Origin: Stigmatella ashevillena
GTDB taxonomy: Bacteria; Myxococcota; Myxococcia; Myxococcales; Myxococcaceae
Length of the DNA stretch: 64,000 bases
Direction: 5' to 3'
NCBI RefSeq assembly: GCF_028368975.1
Contig: NZ_JAQNDM010000002.1
Coordinates: 7,930,425-7,994,424 of the forward strand
Shown here: piece by piece, positions 41,120 to 49,808 of the stretch
How positions within the stretch are numbered: position 1 is the stretch's first letter
Layout: each line of letters begins with the position of its first letter
The notes under the pieces: model-generated
Told to the model about the DNA's origin: nothing
The model's database searches: none
What the model saw: the letters and a program-made list of their open reading frames with translations, nothing else
Translations under genes and position numbers: made by a program

Positions 41120-42613
41120 ATGGCTGACAATAAGAATTATCTGAAAGAGTTGTTCCAGGTTCGTGGCCTCGAGGTGCCCCTCCAGGCCCAGCCGATGGTG
41201 GGGACGGGTCTGGTTCCCGCCGCCCACAGCGATCTGCAGATGTCTGGGGACGAGCGCTTCATGTCCTCCCTGGCCGCGTTGCTCTACAACGTCGAGCCCA
41301 TCCAGGACGAGTCGGGGGAAGCCCGCTTCGACAAGGGCGAGGTGATGAAGGCCATCGCGCGCATCGATGGGCTCATCGAGGCGCAGATGAACGAGATCCT
41401 CCACGCCGAGGAGTTCCAGACGATGGAATCCTCCTGGCGGGGATTGGAGGACCTCGTCAACAACACCAACTTCCAGGCCGACATCACCATCGACATCTTG
41501 GATGTCGCCAAGGAAGAGTTGAGCGAGGACTTCGAGAAGAACTCGAGCAACATCTTCTCCAGCGCCCTGTTCGACAAGATGTACATCAAGGAGTACGACC
41601 AGTTCGGCGGCAAGCCCTATGGGGTGATGCTGGGACTGTACGAGTTCTCCGCCTCCCGCGCGGATCTCACCTGGCTGGAGCGCATGGGCAAGGTGGCCAA
41701 TGCCGCGCACTGCCCCTTCATCTCCGCGGCCAGCCCCAAGTTCTTCGACTGTGACAGCGTCGAGCAGCTCGAGTCGCTCAAGAACCTGGACGGCGTGCTG
41801 AGCCACCCGCGCTACAGCAAGTGGATGGAGCTGCGCGAGAAGGAAGAGGCGGCCTACATCGGCCTGACGTTGCCGCGCTACGTGGTGCGGCTGCCGTGGG
41901 ATCCGGACCGCAACCCCTGCGACGTGCTCAACTTCAAGGAGGACGCGGAGGGTGACTCGAAGAAGTACCTGTGGGGCAATGCGTCCTACCTGATGGGTCG
42001 CAACCTGGTGAAGGCCTTCGAGCAGTCGGGCTGGTGCCAGTCCATCCGTGGCCCCAAGGGCGGCGGGCTCGTCACCGGGCTGCCGGTGGACTCCTTCACC
42101 CTGCGTGGGCAGAAGATGATCCAGGCGCCGGTGGAGATCGCCATCCCGGACTATCGCGAGTACGAGTTTGCTCGCAACGGCTTCATCCCCCTGGTGCACC
42201 GCAAGGGCTCCAGTGAGGCGACCTTCTTCAGCACCCAGTCCATCAAGCGGGCCAAGAAGTTCAAGGACCCGAAGGATTCGGAGAACGCGCAGCTGGTCAC
42301 CAACCTGGCCTACACCTTCTCCATCACGCGGCTGGCGCATTACGTCAAGAGCATCGCGCGCGACAACATCGGGAGCACCGCCGACGCGGGCTACGTCCAA
42401 CGGCAGCTCGATGCCTGGCTGGCGGGATACATCACCACGGTGGTGAATCCGGATGACCTGACGTTGCGGCGCTTCCCTTTCAAGGCCACTCAGGTCATTG
42501 TGGAGTCCCGGCCCGGTGAGCTGGGCTGGTATGACTGCAAGGTGGCGGTCCTGCCGCACATCCAGTTCGAAGGCCTCAATGTCGAGTTGATGCTGGAGTC
42601 CCGCCTGGGGTAG
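41120..42613 (+). CDS. tssC: T6SS sheath large subunit
   Basis: A 497-residue TssC (VipB/ImpC), the usual length. Hallmarks are ILHAEEFQTMESSWRGLEDLV (about 90-111), DITIDILDVAKEEL, FDKMYIKEYDQFGGKPYGVMLG, a central LPRYVVRLPWDP, an ALxxG-type GNASYLMGRNLVKAF segment, and C-terminal FSITRLAHYVKSIARDNIG and VELMLESRLG. It forms the outer layer of the contractile sheath with TssB. ATG 41120 lies 41 bp after tssB with GAGGAG about 12 bases upstream. In systems with ClpV, the sheath is recycled through TssB/TssC; no ClpV gene is present in this window. Confidence 0.96.
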   Translation: MADNKNYLKELFQVRGLEVPLQAQPMVGTGLVPAAHSDLQMSGDERFMSSLAALLYNVEPIQDESGEARFDKGEVMKAIARIDGLIEAQMNEILHAEEFQTMESSWRGLEDLVNNTNFQADITIDILDVAKEELSEDFEKNSSNIFSSALFDKMYIKEYDQFGGKPYGVMLGLYEFSASRADLTWLERMGKVANAAHCPFISAASPKFFDCDSVEQLESLKNLDGVLSHPRYSKWMELREKEEAAYIGLTLPRYVVRLPWDPDRNPCDVLNFKEDAEGDSKKYLWGNASYLMGRNLVKAFEQSGWCQSIRGPKGGGLVTGLPVDSFTLRGQKMIQAPVEIAIPDYREYEFARNGFIPLVHRKGSSEATFFSTQSIKRAKKFKDPKDSENAQLVTNLAYTFSITRLAHYVKSIARDNIGSTADAGYVQRQLDAWLAGYITTVVNPDDLTLRRFPFKATQVIVESRPGELGWYDCKVAVLPHIQFEGLNVELMLESRLG

Positions 42614-42661
42614 CCAGGTCTCGTTGCAGTCTCTACGCCGCAGTCAAATAGGAGGGGAGCA

Positions 42662-43237
42662 ATGCCTCAATTCTCGCGTTCCCTGGATGTGTACCAGGGG
42701 TTCAACTTCAAGAAGGACAAGCAGGCACCTGTCGGCTTCATCACCGAGATGAAGGTCGGCGATGTGGCGCTGGTCGCGGACCAGACGACCCTGCTGGACC
42801 CGGAGCAACCGGGTAAGAGCCTTCCGGCGGTGGTCGGTGTTCTCTCTCATTACCTGTGGGAGACGGGCAACACGGACGCCATGTACCTCTCGATGCAGGT
42901 CTCGACCAACAACAAGCAGATTGTGGCGGCTGCGTTGCTGGGGACCCTGTCCAACGTCGAGGTGTCGTTCAAGTACACCATCTACGAGTACGATCCGCTC
43001 GTGAAGAAGTACTTCAAGTCGAACTACATCGACGCGTCGCTCAAGGGCATCCTGGAGAAGAACGGGGACCGGCTGAACCTGGAAGTCGCGGATGATGAGT
43101 CCAGGGAAGTGCAGGCGCCCAAGAACTTCACCCTCCAGATTGGCATCAAGCCGCACTCGGTGGAGCAGGCGATCAACCTGGCCACGGGGTCGAGCAAGAA
43201 CGTCGTCAAGAAGTGGGGTATCACCGAGGCCGCGTAG
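42662..43237 (+). CDS. Hcp-like T6SS tube protein
   Basis: A 191-residue beta-rich protein directly after tssC, the usual hcp position. There is no signal peptide. It carries VYQGFNFKKDKQAPVGFITEM, a central SLPAVVGVLSHYLWETGN and a C-terminal NFTLQIGIKPHSVEQAI. It is longer than classical Hcp (about 160-172) and lacks the classical Hcp start motif, so it belongs to a divergent tube family; position and size support the tube role. ATG 42662 has AGGAGGGGAGC upstream. It should stack as hexameric rings inside the TssBC sheath and be secreted. Confidence 0.7.
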   Translation: MPQFSRSLDVYQGFNFKKDKQAPVGFITEMKVGDVALVADQTTLLDPEQPGKSLPAVVGVLSHYLWETGNTDAMYLSMQVSTNNKQIVAAALLGTLSNVEVSFKYTIYEYDPLVKKYFKSNYIDASLKGILEKNGDRLNLEVADDESREVQAPKNFTLQIGIKPHSVEQAINLATGSSKNVVKKWGITEAA

Positions 43238-43262
43238 CTGACCTCCGTCAGGAAAGCATACC

Positions 43263-44516
43263 ATGCAGCGCCACAAGCTCGCGCGGGTCCGCTGGCAGGT
43301 TGGCCAGACGCTCCTTCCCGAGCACTTCCGCGCCCAGGACGAGGCGCTCTCGTCCGAGGCGAGGCTGCATGCCGAGCTGTCTGGGTTGCCTCAGGTCGGT
43401 ATCGCCTCCTTCGCGTGGAGCGAGGCGCTGCTGGCCGAGGGCAGCCTGTCTGTTTCCGCCCTAACCGCTGTCCTGCCAGGAGGCTTTCTGGTGGACGTGC
43501 CGGGCAATGCGGTCATCCCGCCGCTCTCGCTCGAGGCCACCGGCCGCGCGGAGGTCACCGTCCACCTCCACCTGCTGGATGAGACGCGTGGCGCGGAAGG
43601 GGTGCCGCTCTATGCGGATGAGCCGCCCAGCGTGCAGCGGTACCTGAGCCGGTTGCAGCTCTCCAGCGAGCAGTCCGTGGACCGGGCCCTCTCCTCGATG
43701 GAGCTGGTGGCCTTCTCCAAGAACCTCGAGGGTGCTTGGCGCCCCGCCGCCCGGAAGGTGCCTCCCCTGTTGCTGGTCGGGGCCAATCCCTTTCTCAACG
43801 AACTGCTGAGCGAGCTGGACCTGTTGCTCGAGAAGGCCCATGGCCAACTCCGCACCCTGTTGCTGGACAGCTATCAGCGCAGTGAGCGGCTGGCGAGCGC
43901 CCGGAGAACCCTCCTCGAGGTGCGCCGCTTGCAGTCCTTGCGCTCGGACATGCGCGGCGGCATCTGCCCGCACCCGTACTCCTTCTTCGATGCCCTGCGC
44001 CGGTTCTACTTCGAGGTCTGCTGCTACCTGGAATTGGAGCCCGATGGTGCCCTGCCCGCGTACCGCCACGATGAGCTGGGGGCTGGGCTGTGGGGGTGGA
44101 TGGATCTGCTCAACCGCGCCTTCCGTCCCGAGGACACGCGGCTCACCTACAAGCCCTTCGAGAGCAAGGAGGGGCAATTCGTCCTGACGCCCTTGCCCAC
44201 CCTGGACGAGGGGGTGCAGAGCGAGTTGTATCTCCTGGTGCGGAGCGAGGATCCCAGTCGGCCGCCCTCCATGGAGGGGGTGAAGGTGGCGAGCCCGTCC
44301 CGCCTGTCCTCGGTGCGTCGGCTGGCGCTTCGGGGCATCCCTTTCCAGCACGTGCCGCACCCCGCGTTTCCTCATGCCTTCGGGCCGGAGATCTCCTGGT
44401 ACAAGTTGTCGCTGGGTGAGGAGTGGCAGTACGCCTTGCGCGACAACGGCATGGCCTTCTATGTCACCCCTGCGCTCCAGGGGACCCAGGTCTTTCTCTT
44501 CTGGCGCAGGGCGTGA
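43263..44516 (+). CDS. tssK: T6SS baseplate protein TssK
   Basis: A 417-residue TssK (ImpJ/VasE). Recognisable blocks include the N-terminal VRWQVGQTLLPEHFRAQDE (the family has W-x-x-G-x-x-L-x-P-x-H-F-Q), LPGGFLVDVPGN, DLLLEKAHGQLRTLLL, HPYSFFDALRRFYFEVC, and the C-terminal ISWYKLSLGEEWQYALRDNGMAFY. TssK links the baseplate wedges to the TssJLM membrane complex. ATG 43263 follows AGGAAAG. The stop is 3 bases before tssE. Confidence 0.92.
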   Translation: MQRHKLARVRWQVGQTLLPEHFRAQDEALSSEARLHAELSGLPQVGIASFAWSEALLAEGSLSVSALTAVLPGGFLVDVPGNAVIPPLSLEATGRAEVTVHLHLLDETRGAEGVPLYADEPPSVQRYLSRLQLSSEQSVDRALSSMELVAFSKNLEGAWRPAARKVPPLLLVGANPFLNELLSELDLLLEKAHGQLRTLLLDSYQRSERLASARRTLLEVRRLQSLRSDMRGGICPHPYSFFDALRRFYFEVCCYLELEPDGALPAYRHDELGAGLWGWMDLLNRAFRPEDTRLTYKPFESKEGQFVLTPLPTLDEGVQSELYLLVRSEDPSRPPSMEGVKVASPSRLSSVRRLALRGIPFQHVPHPAFPHAFGPEISWYKLSLGEEWQYALRDNGMAFYVTPALQGTQVFLFWRRA

Positions 44517-44519
44517 GCG

Positions 44520-44912
44520 ATGGCGCGCCCCTCCTTCCTCGATAAGTTCACCAGCAACTGGCAGCGCTCGGAGGACGAGGGCGAGCTGCAGCGCGTCTGT
44601 CAGAACATCGAGGCCGTGCTCAATACCAAGGAGGGTTACGGGTACTTCGTCGAGGGCTTCGGGCTGGGGCGCTACACGGAGAAGTTCGGCACCCGGGACC
44701 TGATGAAGACGCTGTCCGAGGAAATCCTGCACTCGGTCGAACGCCATGAGCCGCGTTTGCAAGAGGTGGAGCTGACGCTGCGGGGCCAGGACTCCGGATT
44801 GTGGCTGCACTTCGTCTTGACTGGCTCACTGCTTGGCTCTCCCTGTACGCTGCGGGTTCTCTTTCACACCATCAGCGGCCAGGTGCGGGTGGAAGAGGAC
44901 GAGGAGGGATGA
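44520..44912 (+). CDS. tssE: T6SS baseplate protein TssE (gp25-like)
   Basis: A 130-residue gp25/GPW-like protein. Conserved parts are the N-terminal FLDKF, VCQNIEAVLNTKEGYGYFVEGFGLG and HEPRLQEVELTL, with the usual Glu-Pro-Arg-Leu (EPRL) motif. TssE is the sheath-initiating baseplate wedge protein. ATG 44520 is 3 bases after tssK and the stop overlaps vgrG by 4 bases (ATGA). Confidence 0.92.
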   Translation: MARPSFLDKFTSNWQRSEDEGELQRVCQNIEAVLNTKEGYGYFVEGFGLGRYTEKFGTRDLMKTLSEEILHSVERHEPRLQEVELTLRGQDSGLWLHFVLTGSLLGSPCTLRVLFHTISGQVRVEEDEEG

Positions 44913-46561
44913 TGGAGAGCACTCTCGGCGAACGGCTGTCCATGTCACTCACGTTGACCGTGGGCGGCAACGTCCACAAGGTCATTGCCGGGCACATCAA
45001 GCGCTTCTCGCTGGAGCTGTGGAGCTGGGGGCTGGACGGCGAGATCGAGTTCCTGTTGACGGATACCCACGGCCGTGGCGGCCAGCAGAAGGACGACCTG
45101 CTGGCGGACTTCATCAAGCCGGATCTGATCGCGGTGACGCTCGAGCTGAAGGCCTATCTGCCGGAGACCTCGGCCAGGCCGAGCCAGACCGCGTTGAAGG
45201 TCCAGGGGTTCGTCACCGAAAAGACGCTCGTCGAGGAGTCCGTTTCCACCGGGCAGAGCAGCCTCATCCTCCATCGCCGGTATGGCTTCCGTTTCCAGGA
45301 TGCCGCGCGGCTGCTGTGGCGCCAGCACTATCCCTGTGCCCTGTACACCGCGAAGACGGTTCGGGATGTGCTGGAGGAGCACAAGGGCGAGAAGATCGCC
45401 CTCTCCTATGATTGGGATGCGGGCCTGGGGGCCTCGCATCCGATGATCTTCGTGGGGTTGGATCCGCGGGGCGGTGCCAGCTTCTACGACTGGGTGCTCT
45501 GGTACGTGCACACCCACGCGGGGGTCTTCACCTACGACTACGCGGCGCAGGGCTACAAGTTCACCGGCGTCAAGGCCGCCACCGGGACGCCGCTGCGCTT
45601 CCATGAGGACAATCTGGACCGGCTGGAGGTCCTGCTGCCCGAGGTCATCCGCCACGATGTGATGGTGCTCAACGCCGTGGCCGAGGGGCCCCAGCGTCAG
45701 CCCGTGACGCAGCAGCAGGCGGTCTCCGGGATCCGCCAGGATGTGCTGCTGTGCACCCCCATCGCGGACGAGGTGCAGGCACGGGTGGATCTGGAGACCG
45801 CACGCCTGAAGGCGCGAGGCCCGGAGCTGGAGCTGACCTGGCGCTCCTTTCCCGAGAAGGCGTTCACGCCCGGCACGTTGGTGAAGCTGCCACAGGGCGA
45901 TGCCTGGAGCGCCGCGGGCATCGCGAAGGATGCGGTTCTCCGGGTGCGCAGCCTGTCCTTGTCCGGCGAGGGCTCTCCCGAGATGGAGAACGAGGTGTAT
46001 GGCGATGACTACACCCTCTTCTCCGACTTCCGGATGAGCACCCGGTTGGAGCCGAAGGACGAGCCGGCGGTGGATCTGCCCGCCTGGCAGGCGCCCCCCT
46101 ATCCTCGTTACGTGGAGGGGCTCATCGTCAGCGAGCAGGGTGAGGACAAGGACGAGACCTGGCAGGCCTACACCGATTCGGCGACATCGCTGGATGACTA
46201 CAAGGTGAAGGTGCCGCTCTTCGCGAATCAGATCATCCCCGCGCCCTTCAACCCCAACCTGCTCCCCGGCCATTTCTACTTCCCCGCGTACAAGGGGGAG
46301 CGGGTGCTCGTGGCGCTGGATTTCAAGCGCGCGTGGATCAAACGTTTCCTGGATTGGCGCACGGGCGTGCGCATGCCGCAGGACGGGCAGGGGGTCCAAC
46401 TGATGGTGGGAAAGACCCCCGAGAGTGGGACCGCGCTCAAGCACTACTACGCGGATGACAAGCCCGTGTTTCTGATGCAGCGGACCCATGCCAAGGATAC
46501 GCAGAAGATCCAGCTAAACGAGGGCACGCTGCTCATCCAGGTCAAAGAAGAGCCATCGTGA
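44909..46561 (+). CDS. vgrG: VgrG spike protein lacking a long needle
   Basis: A 550-residue VgrG (TssI). Residues 1-350 correspond to the gp27-like hub (LTLTVGGNVHKVIAGHIKRFSLELW, FQDAARLLWRQHYPCALY, SFYDWVLWYVHTHAGVFTYDY, VIRHDVMVLNAVAEGPQ). Residues of about 400-500 are the gp5 OB-fold (PRYVEGLIVSEQGED, YKVKVPLFANQ, GHFYFPAYKGERVLVALDF). The protein stops soon after the OB-fold (LNEGTLLIQVKEEPS), so the usual C-terminal beta-helix is missing and is apparently supplied by the next gene. ATG 44909 overlaps the tssE stop by 4 bases. It is a clear paralogue of the minus-strand VgrG at 55559-57481. Confidence 0.9.
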   Translation: MMESTLGERLSMSLTLTVGGNVHKVIAGHIKRFSLELWSWGLDGEIEFLLTDTHGRGGQQKDDLLADFIKPDLIAVTLELKAYLPETSARPSQTALKVQGFVTEKTLVEESVSTGQSSLILHRRYGFRFQDAARLLWRQHYPCALYTAKTVRDVLEEHKGEKIALSYDWDAGLGASHPMIFVGLDPRGGASFYDWVLWYVHTHAGVFTYDYAAQGYKFTGVKAATGTPLRFHEDNLDRLEVLLPEVIRHDVMVLNAVAEGPQRQPVTQQQAVSGIRQDVLLCTPIADEVQARVDLETARLKARGPELELTWRSFPEKAFTPGTLVKLPQGDAWSAAGIAKDAVLRVRSLSLSGEGSPEMENEVYGDDYTLFSDFRMSTRLEPKDEPAVDLPAWQAPPYPRYVEGLIVSEQGEDKDETWQAYTDSATSLDDYKVKVPLFANQIIPAPFNPNLLPGHFYFPAYKGERVLVALDFKRAWIKRFLDWRTGVRMPQDGQGVQLMVGKTPESGTALKHYYADDKPVFLMQRTHAKDTQKIQLNEGTLLIQVKEEPS

Positions 46562-46603
46562 AGGCGGGGGGCTGGCGGTTCCCCACCGAGGAGGTGAGAA
46601 GCC

Positions 46604-47206
46604 ATGGGCAAGCTTGTCTGCACCGTTGAACTGGACAAGGAGAAAGGCGTCACCGTAAAGGTGGAGAATGCCGACGCCCAAATCACGCAGACGCTGGTGA
46701 TGAACGGCGAGAGCATCACCATCACGGTGGCGGGCTCTTCGGAGACGAGCACCGTCGTCCAGAAGCAAGACAGCGTCACCATCACCTGCAAGGACTTCAC
46801 CGTGGACGCCACCGGGACGCTCACCCTCAAGTCGAAGGACGCTTCGAGCTGGACCAGTCAGGCCACGCTCCAGCTGGAGAGCACCCAGGACATGACGTTC
46901 ACCTCCAAGGCCAAGCTCACCCAGAGCGCCACCTCGGACGCGAAGCTGTCTTCCAATGCGAATGTCGGCGTGGAGGCAGGCTCCCAGTTGGATCTCAAGG
47001 GCATGCAGACCAGCCTCACGGCCTCGGCCGGTGACAACAAGGTGGAGGGCGTCACCTTGACGATGTCCGGGAAGACGCAAGCGGAGTTGTCCTCCGCGAT
47101 GACCAAGGTGGCCGCGCAGGGCAAGCTCGGATTGGAGTCCTCGGGCCTCGCGGAACTCAAGGGCTCGCTGACCACTGTCAGCGGCTCGCTCGTGAAGTTG
47201 GGGTAA
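46604..47206 (+). CDS. Detached VgrG-type beta-helix needle protein
   Basis: A 200-residue protein made almost entirely of short alternating beta-strands rich in Thr, Ser, Val and Leu, with repeated pieces such as VTITCKDFTVDATGTLTLKS, AKLTQSATSDAKLSSNANV and GVTLTMSGKTQAEL. This is the composition and 8-10-residue periodicity of the gp5/VgrG C-terminal triple beta-helix. It has no signal peptide. It follows vgrG by 42 bp with a strong GGAGGTGAG site. The best reading is that it trimerises below the VgrG OB-fold to form the needle that DUF4280 caps. The split into a separate polypeptide is unusual; the function is inferred. Confidence 0.7.
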   Translation: MGKLVCTVELDKEKGVTVKVENADAQITQTLVMNGESITITVAGSSETSTVVQKQDSVTITCKDFTVDATGTLTLKSKDASSWTSQATLQLESTQDMTFTSKAKLTQSATSDAKLSSNANVGVEAGSQLDLKGMQTSLTASAGDNKVEGVTLTMSGKTQAELSSAMTKVAAQGKLGLESSGLAELKGSLTTVSGSLVKLG

Positions 47207-47212
47207 GGGGCG

Positions 47213-48862
47213 GTGAGCGACTCGTCGGAACGGATCTACCAGGACTACCTGAGCGAATTGGATGCGCTGGAACGCTTCCGGCAGCGCTTCCTGGAGTCCC
47301 ATCCCACCGTGCCGTTGGACCGGGAGGATCCGCATGTGCGGCGCCTCATCGAGTCCATGGCCTTCTTCTCGGTGCAGACCCGCCTGGCCACGCAGCACAA
47401 CCTGCGCTCGACGTGGCTGCGCCTGTTCTCCTCCTTCTTCGACTTCTTGCTGAAGCCGCTTCCCTCGGTGGCCCTGGTCCAGGCGCTGCCCACCGAGAAG
47501 ATGACGGAGACGCTGGTTCTCGCCCGGGGGACCGAGCTTCGGCTTGCCCCCGCGCATGGAGGCGCGGGGAGCTTCCGCACCCGCCGCAACCTGCGCGTCC
47601 TGCCCATCTCCATGCGGGGCACGGAAGTGCTGCGCATGGCCGATGGCCGCTACCGGCTGCTCCTGCACTTCGAGTCCAGTTTCCCTCGGAGGGATCCGGT
47701 GGGGCTGTTCAGCCTGTACGTGCGCCACCTGGACGAGTACAGGCCCTCGTTGGCCGTCTTTCACGCGCTGCGCAAGCACCTCCAGCAGCTCAGCGTGGTG
47801 TATGACGCCCCGGCCAATGAGTCCTCTCAAGGCATGCCGTGCGAGTACTCCTTCGGAGAGACCCCGGCCGAGCTGGAGGACGCGGGAGATTTCGAGCACC
47901 CCCTGCAGCGCGTGCGCGCCTTCTTCCAGATGCCCGAGCAGGGCCTCTTCCTCCATGTGGCGGTGCCCTCGCACCGCAAGGAGTGGACCCGCTTCAGCCT
48001 GTGCCTGGACCTGGACAAGGCCTGGACGGTGGGGCGCTCGACCCACCCGGACTTCTTTCAGCCCTTTGTCGTGCCGGTGGAGAACCTCAAGTCCGAGCCC
48101 GCTCAGCCCATCGTCGCCGATGGCACCCGCTCGGAGTACACCATTCGCGGCATGACCGCCGGGAGGGACATGCATCTGCATGCCGTCACCGGGGTGTACG
48201 TGCTGGGCCGTTCGGGGCGCACGCCCATGCGGCCGGCCTTCCTGCCGGGAGAGGGGCCCAGCTACGAGCTGGAAGAGTCGCTCGATGAGGAGATGCGTCC
48301 GCGCCACAGCCTGCTGGTGCGCCTGCCCGAGGCCCTCCTCGAGCCGAAGAAGCTGCTGGTGGAAGCCCTCTGGTACCAGCCACGGTTCGTTGCCGAGGCC
48401 ACGGGCCGGTTGAGTGTCTCCACCCCGGGGCGGCATGTGGAGGGGCTCAAGTGGCAACTGATGGGCCGGCTCGAGCCGCACCGTGAGAGCGCCCTGCGCA
48501 ACGACGTGGCGGGGCTGACCCGGTTGCTCTCCTGGAAGGTCAAGTCCACGCTCGAGCGCAACGAGCTCGCCGCGTTGTTGAACTATCTCGGCACCCCCGC
48601 CGAGGAGCCCTTCCGGCGCGTCATTCCCTGGATCCGGGAGCTCAAGGTCACGGTGGCCCCGGATGGGGCCTTGCGCGGCTCGGGACTGTTACATGTCTAT
48701 GAGCTGTTGCTGGAGCCGTTCGATGCCAGCGCCGAGTCCTTGGTGGCCTGCTTTCTGGAGCAGGTGCTCTTGCTGCTGGAAGCATGGAATGGCGAGGCTT
48801 CCGTGGTGCTCCGGCCCACGGTGGCGGGGGGTGGCGCCTTCCCGTTGAAAGCATCCTCATGA
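47213..48862 (+). CDS. tssF: T6SS baseplate protein TssF
   Basis: A 549-residue TssF (ImpG/VasA). Conserved elements are the N-terminal YQDYLSELDALERFRQRFLESHP, DPHVRRLIESMAFFSVQTR, VALVQALPTEKMTETLVLARGTEL and central FFQMPEQGLFLHVAVP. The C-terminal LNYLGTPAEEPFRRVIPWIRELK replaces the usual RxG/GxxRG-type block. TssF dimerises with TssG in the baseplate wedge. GTG 47213 is 6 bp after the needle gene, and the stop overlaps tssL by 4 bases (ATGA). Confidence 0.9.
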   Translation: MSDSSERIYQDYLSELDALERFRQRFLESHPTVPLDREDPHVRRLIESMAFFSVQTRLATQHNLRSTWLRLFSSFFDFLLKPLPSVALVQALPTEKMTETLVLARGTELRLAPAHGGAGSFRTRRNLRVLPISMRGTEVLRMADGRYRLLLHFESSFPRRDPVGLFSLYVRHLDEYRPSLAVFHALRKHLQQLSVVYDAPANESSQGMPCEYSFGETPAELEDAGDFEHPLQRVRAFFQMPEQGLFLHVAVPSHRKEWTRFSLCLDLDKAWTVGRSTHPDFFQPFVVPVENLKSEPAQPIVADGTRSEYTIRGMTAGRDMHLHAVTGVYVLGRSGRTPMRPAFLPGEGPSYELEESLDEEMRPRHSLLVRLPEALLEPKKLLVEALWYQPRFVAEATGRLSVSTPGRHVEGLKWQLMGRLEPHRESALRNDVAGLTRLLSWKVKSTLERNELAALLNYLGTPAEEPFRRVIPWIRELKVTVAPDGALRGSGLLHVYELLLEPFDASAESLVACFLEQVLLLLEAWNGEASVVLRPTVAGGGAFPLKASS

Positions 48863-49497
48863 AACTCGAGCATTGGCAGAACATCCTCCGGACCCATCGG
48901 CAGGTTCTCTCCTTGTTGGATCAGTCCCTGCCCGCCGAGTCCGCCGAGGGAGAGGCGCGCACGCAGGTGCGGGTAGGGCTGCAAGGTCTGGTGCTGCTCC
49001 AGCAGCAGCTTCTGGGGGAGATCGCGGGACTCCGGAATGTGCTGGGGGCCGCCTACCGGGAAGAGGAAGTGGACGAGGCGCTGCGCCCCTTCGTCTACCT
49101 GATCGACGAGCTGGTGCTGCGCCGGTTGGCGGACAGCGAGCAGTCAGACTGGCCATTGTTGCAGTACAAGCTGTTCGGCCTCGATTCGGGCGGAGACCGC
49201 TTCTACGAAATGGCCGATGAGAAGTTGATGCAGCGCGCCGCCTCACCCCTGGTGTTCGAGCTGCTACATTTCTGTCTCACCGCGGGTTTTGAGGGCCGTC
49301 ACGCGGGGAACGCAGCCCGGTTGCGCGAGTACAAGGAGCGCCTGGCGGCCCGTATCCCGAAGCCCGAGGCGGTGCCTGCTCCCCCGCCCCCCGTCGAGCA
49401 GGCACCCCTCGTCCATTCCTTTCCCATGCGGTACTACGCGGCGTCTGGTTTCGTGGTGTTGGCCCTCCCAGTGCTACTGTGGTGGCTGTCGAGATGA
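48859..49497 (+). CDS. tssL: T6SS membrane-complex protein TssL (DotU family)
   Basis: A 212-residue inner-membrane protein with a cytoplasmic helical DotU domain and a single C-terminal membrane helix (about 192-209, YYAASGFVVLALPVLLWWLS). Family blocks are VDEALRPFVYLIDELVLRR, WPLLQYKLFGLDSGGDRFYE and LVFELLHFCLTAGFEGRH. No periplasmic peptidoglycan-binding domain is attached. ATG 48859 overlaps tssF, and the stop overlaps the next small gene (both ATGA). It works with TssM and TssJ in the trans-envelope complex. Confidence 0.93.
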   Translation: MKLEHWQNILRTHRQVLSLLDQSLPAESAEGEARTQVRVGLQGLVLLQQQLLGEIAGLRNVLGAAYREEEVDEALRPFVYLIDELVLRRLADSEQSDWPLLQYKLFGLDSGGDRFYEMADEKLMQRAASPLVFELLHFCLTAGFEGRHAGNAARLREYKERLAARIPKPEAVPAPPPPVEQAPLVHSFPMRYYAASGFVVLALPVLLWWLSR

Positions 49498-49805
49498 AGG
49501 GCGAGGCGCTGAAGATGAAGGAGTCCCAGGACCCCCGGATGTATCTGGGGCGGCTGGAGCAAATCATCCGTTCCGAGTTGGGCGCGCTGGGGGCCGGAGT
49601 GGAGCCCCTGCTGAGTGAGGTGCGCGCGGGGTTGGCCGCGCTCTACCCGGAGCCGGGAGGAATACGGCTCGCCCCCAAGGAGCAGGATGCCCGGCACCAG
49701 AAACTCCTTCAAACCCTGGATGGGTTGGAAGACGTGCTGGAAGCACTCCAATTGGCCGCACGGACAGGCCGCTCCGAGGCGGGCGCGGTCCGCGGGAAGG
49801 GATGA
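49494..49805 (+). CDS. Small unknown protein between tssL and tssM
   Basis: A 103-residue soluble, highly helical protein (MKGEALKMKESQ..., heptad-like Leu/Ile spacing through RLEQIIRSELGALGAGVEPLLSEVRAGLAALY and LLQTLDGLEDVLEALQLA). It has no signal or membrane helix. It overlaps tssL by 4 bases and ends 3 bases before tssM, so it is translated with the membrane complex. I do not recognise the family. A cytoplasmic adaptor of TssL/TssM is a reasonable guess. Confidence 0.75.
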   Translation: MKGEALKMKESQDPRMYLGRLEQIIRSELGALGAGVEPLLSEVRAGLAALYPEPGGIRLAPKEQDARHQKLLQTLDGLEDVLEALQLAARTGRSEAGAVRGKG

Positions 49806-49808
49806 GCC

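Noticed and set aside
40949-42559. 536-codon minus-strand frame
   Set aside because: Antisense to tssC.
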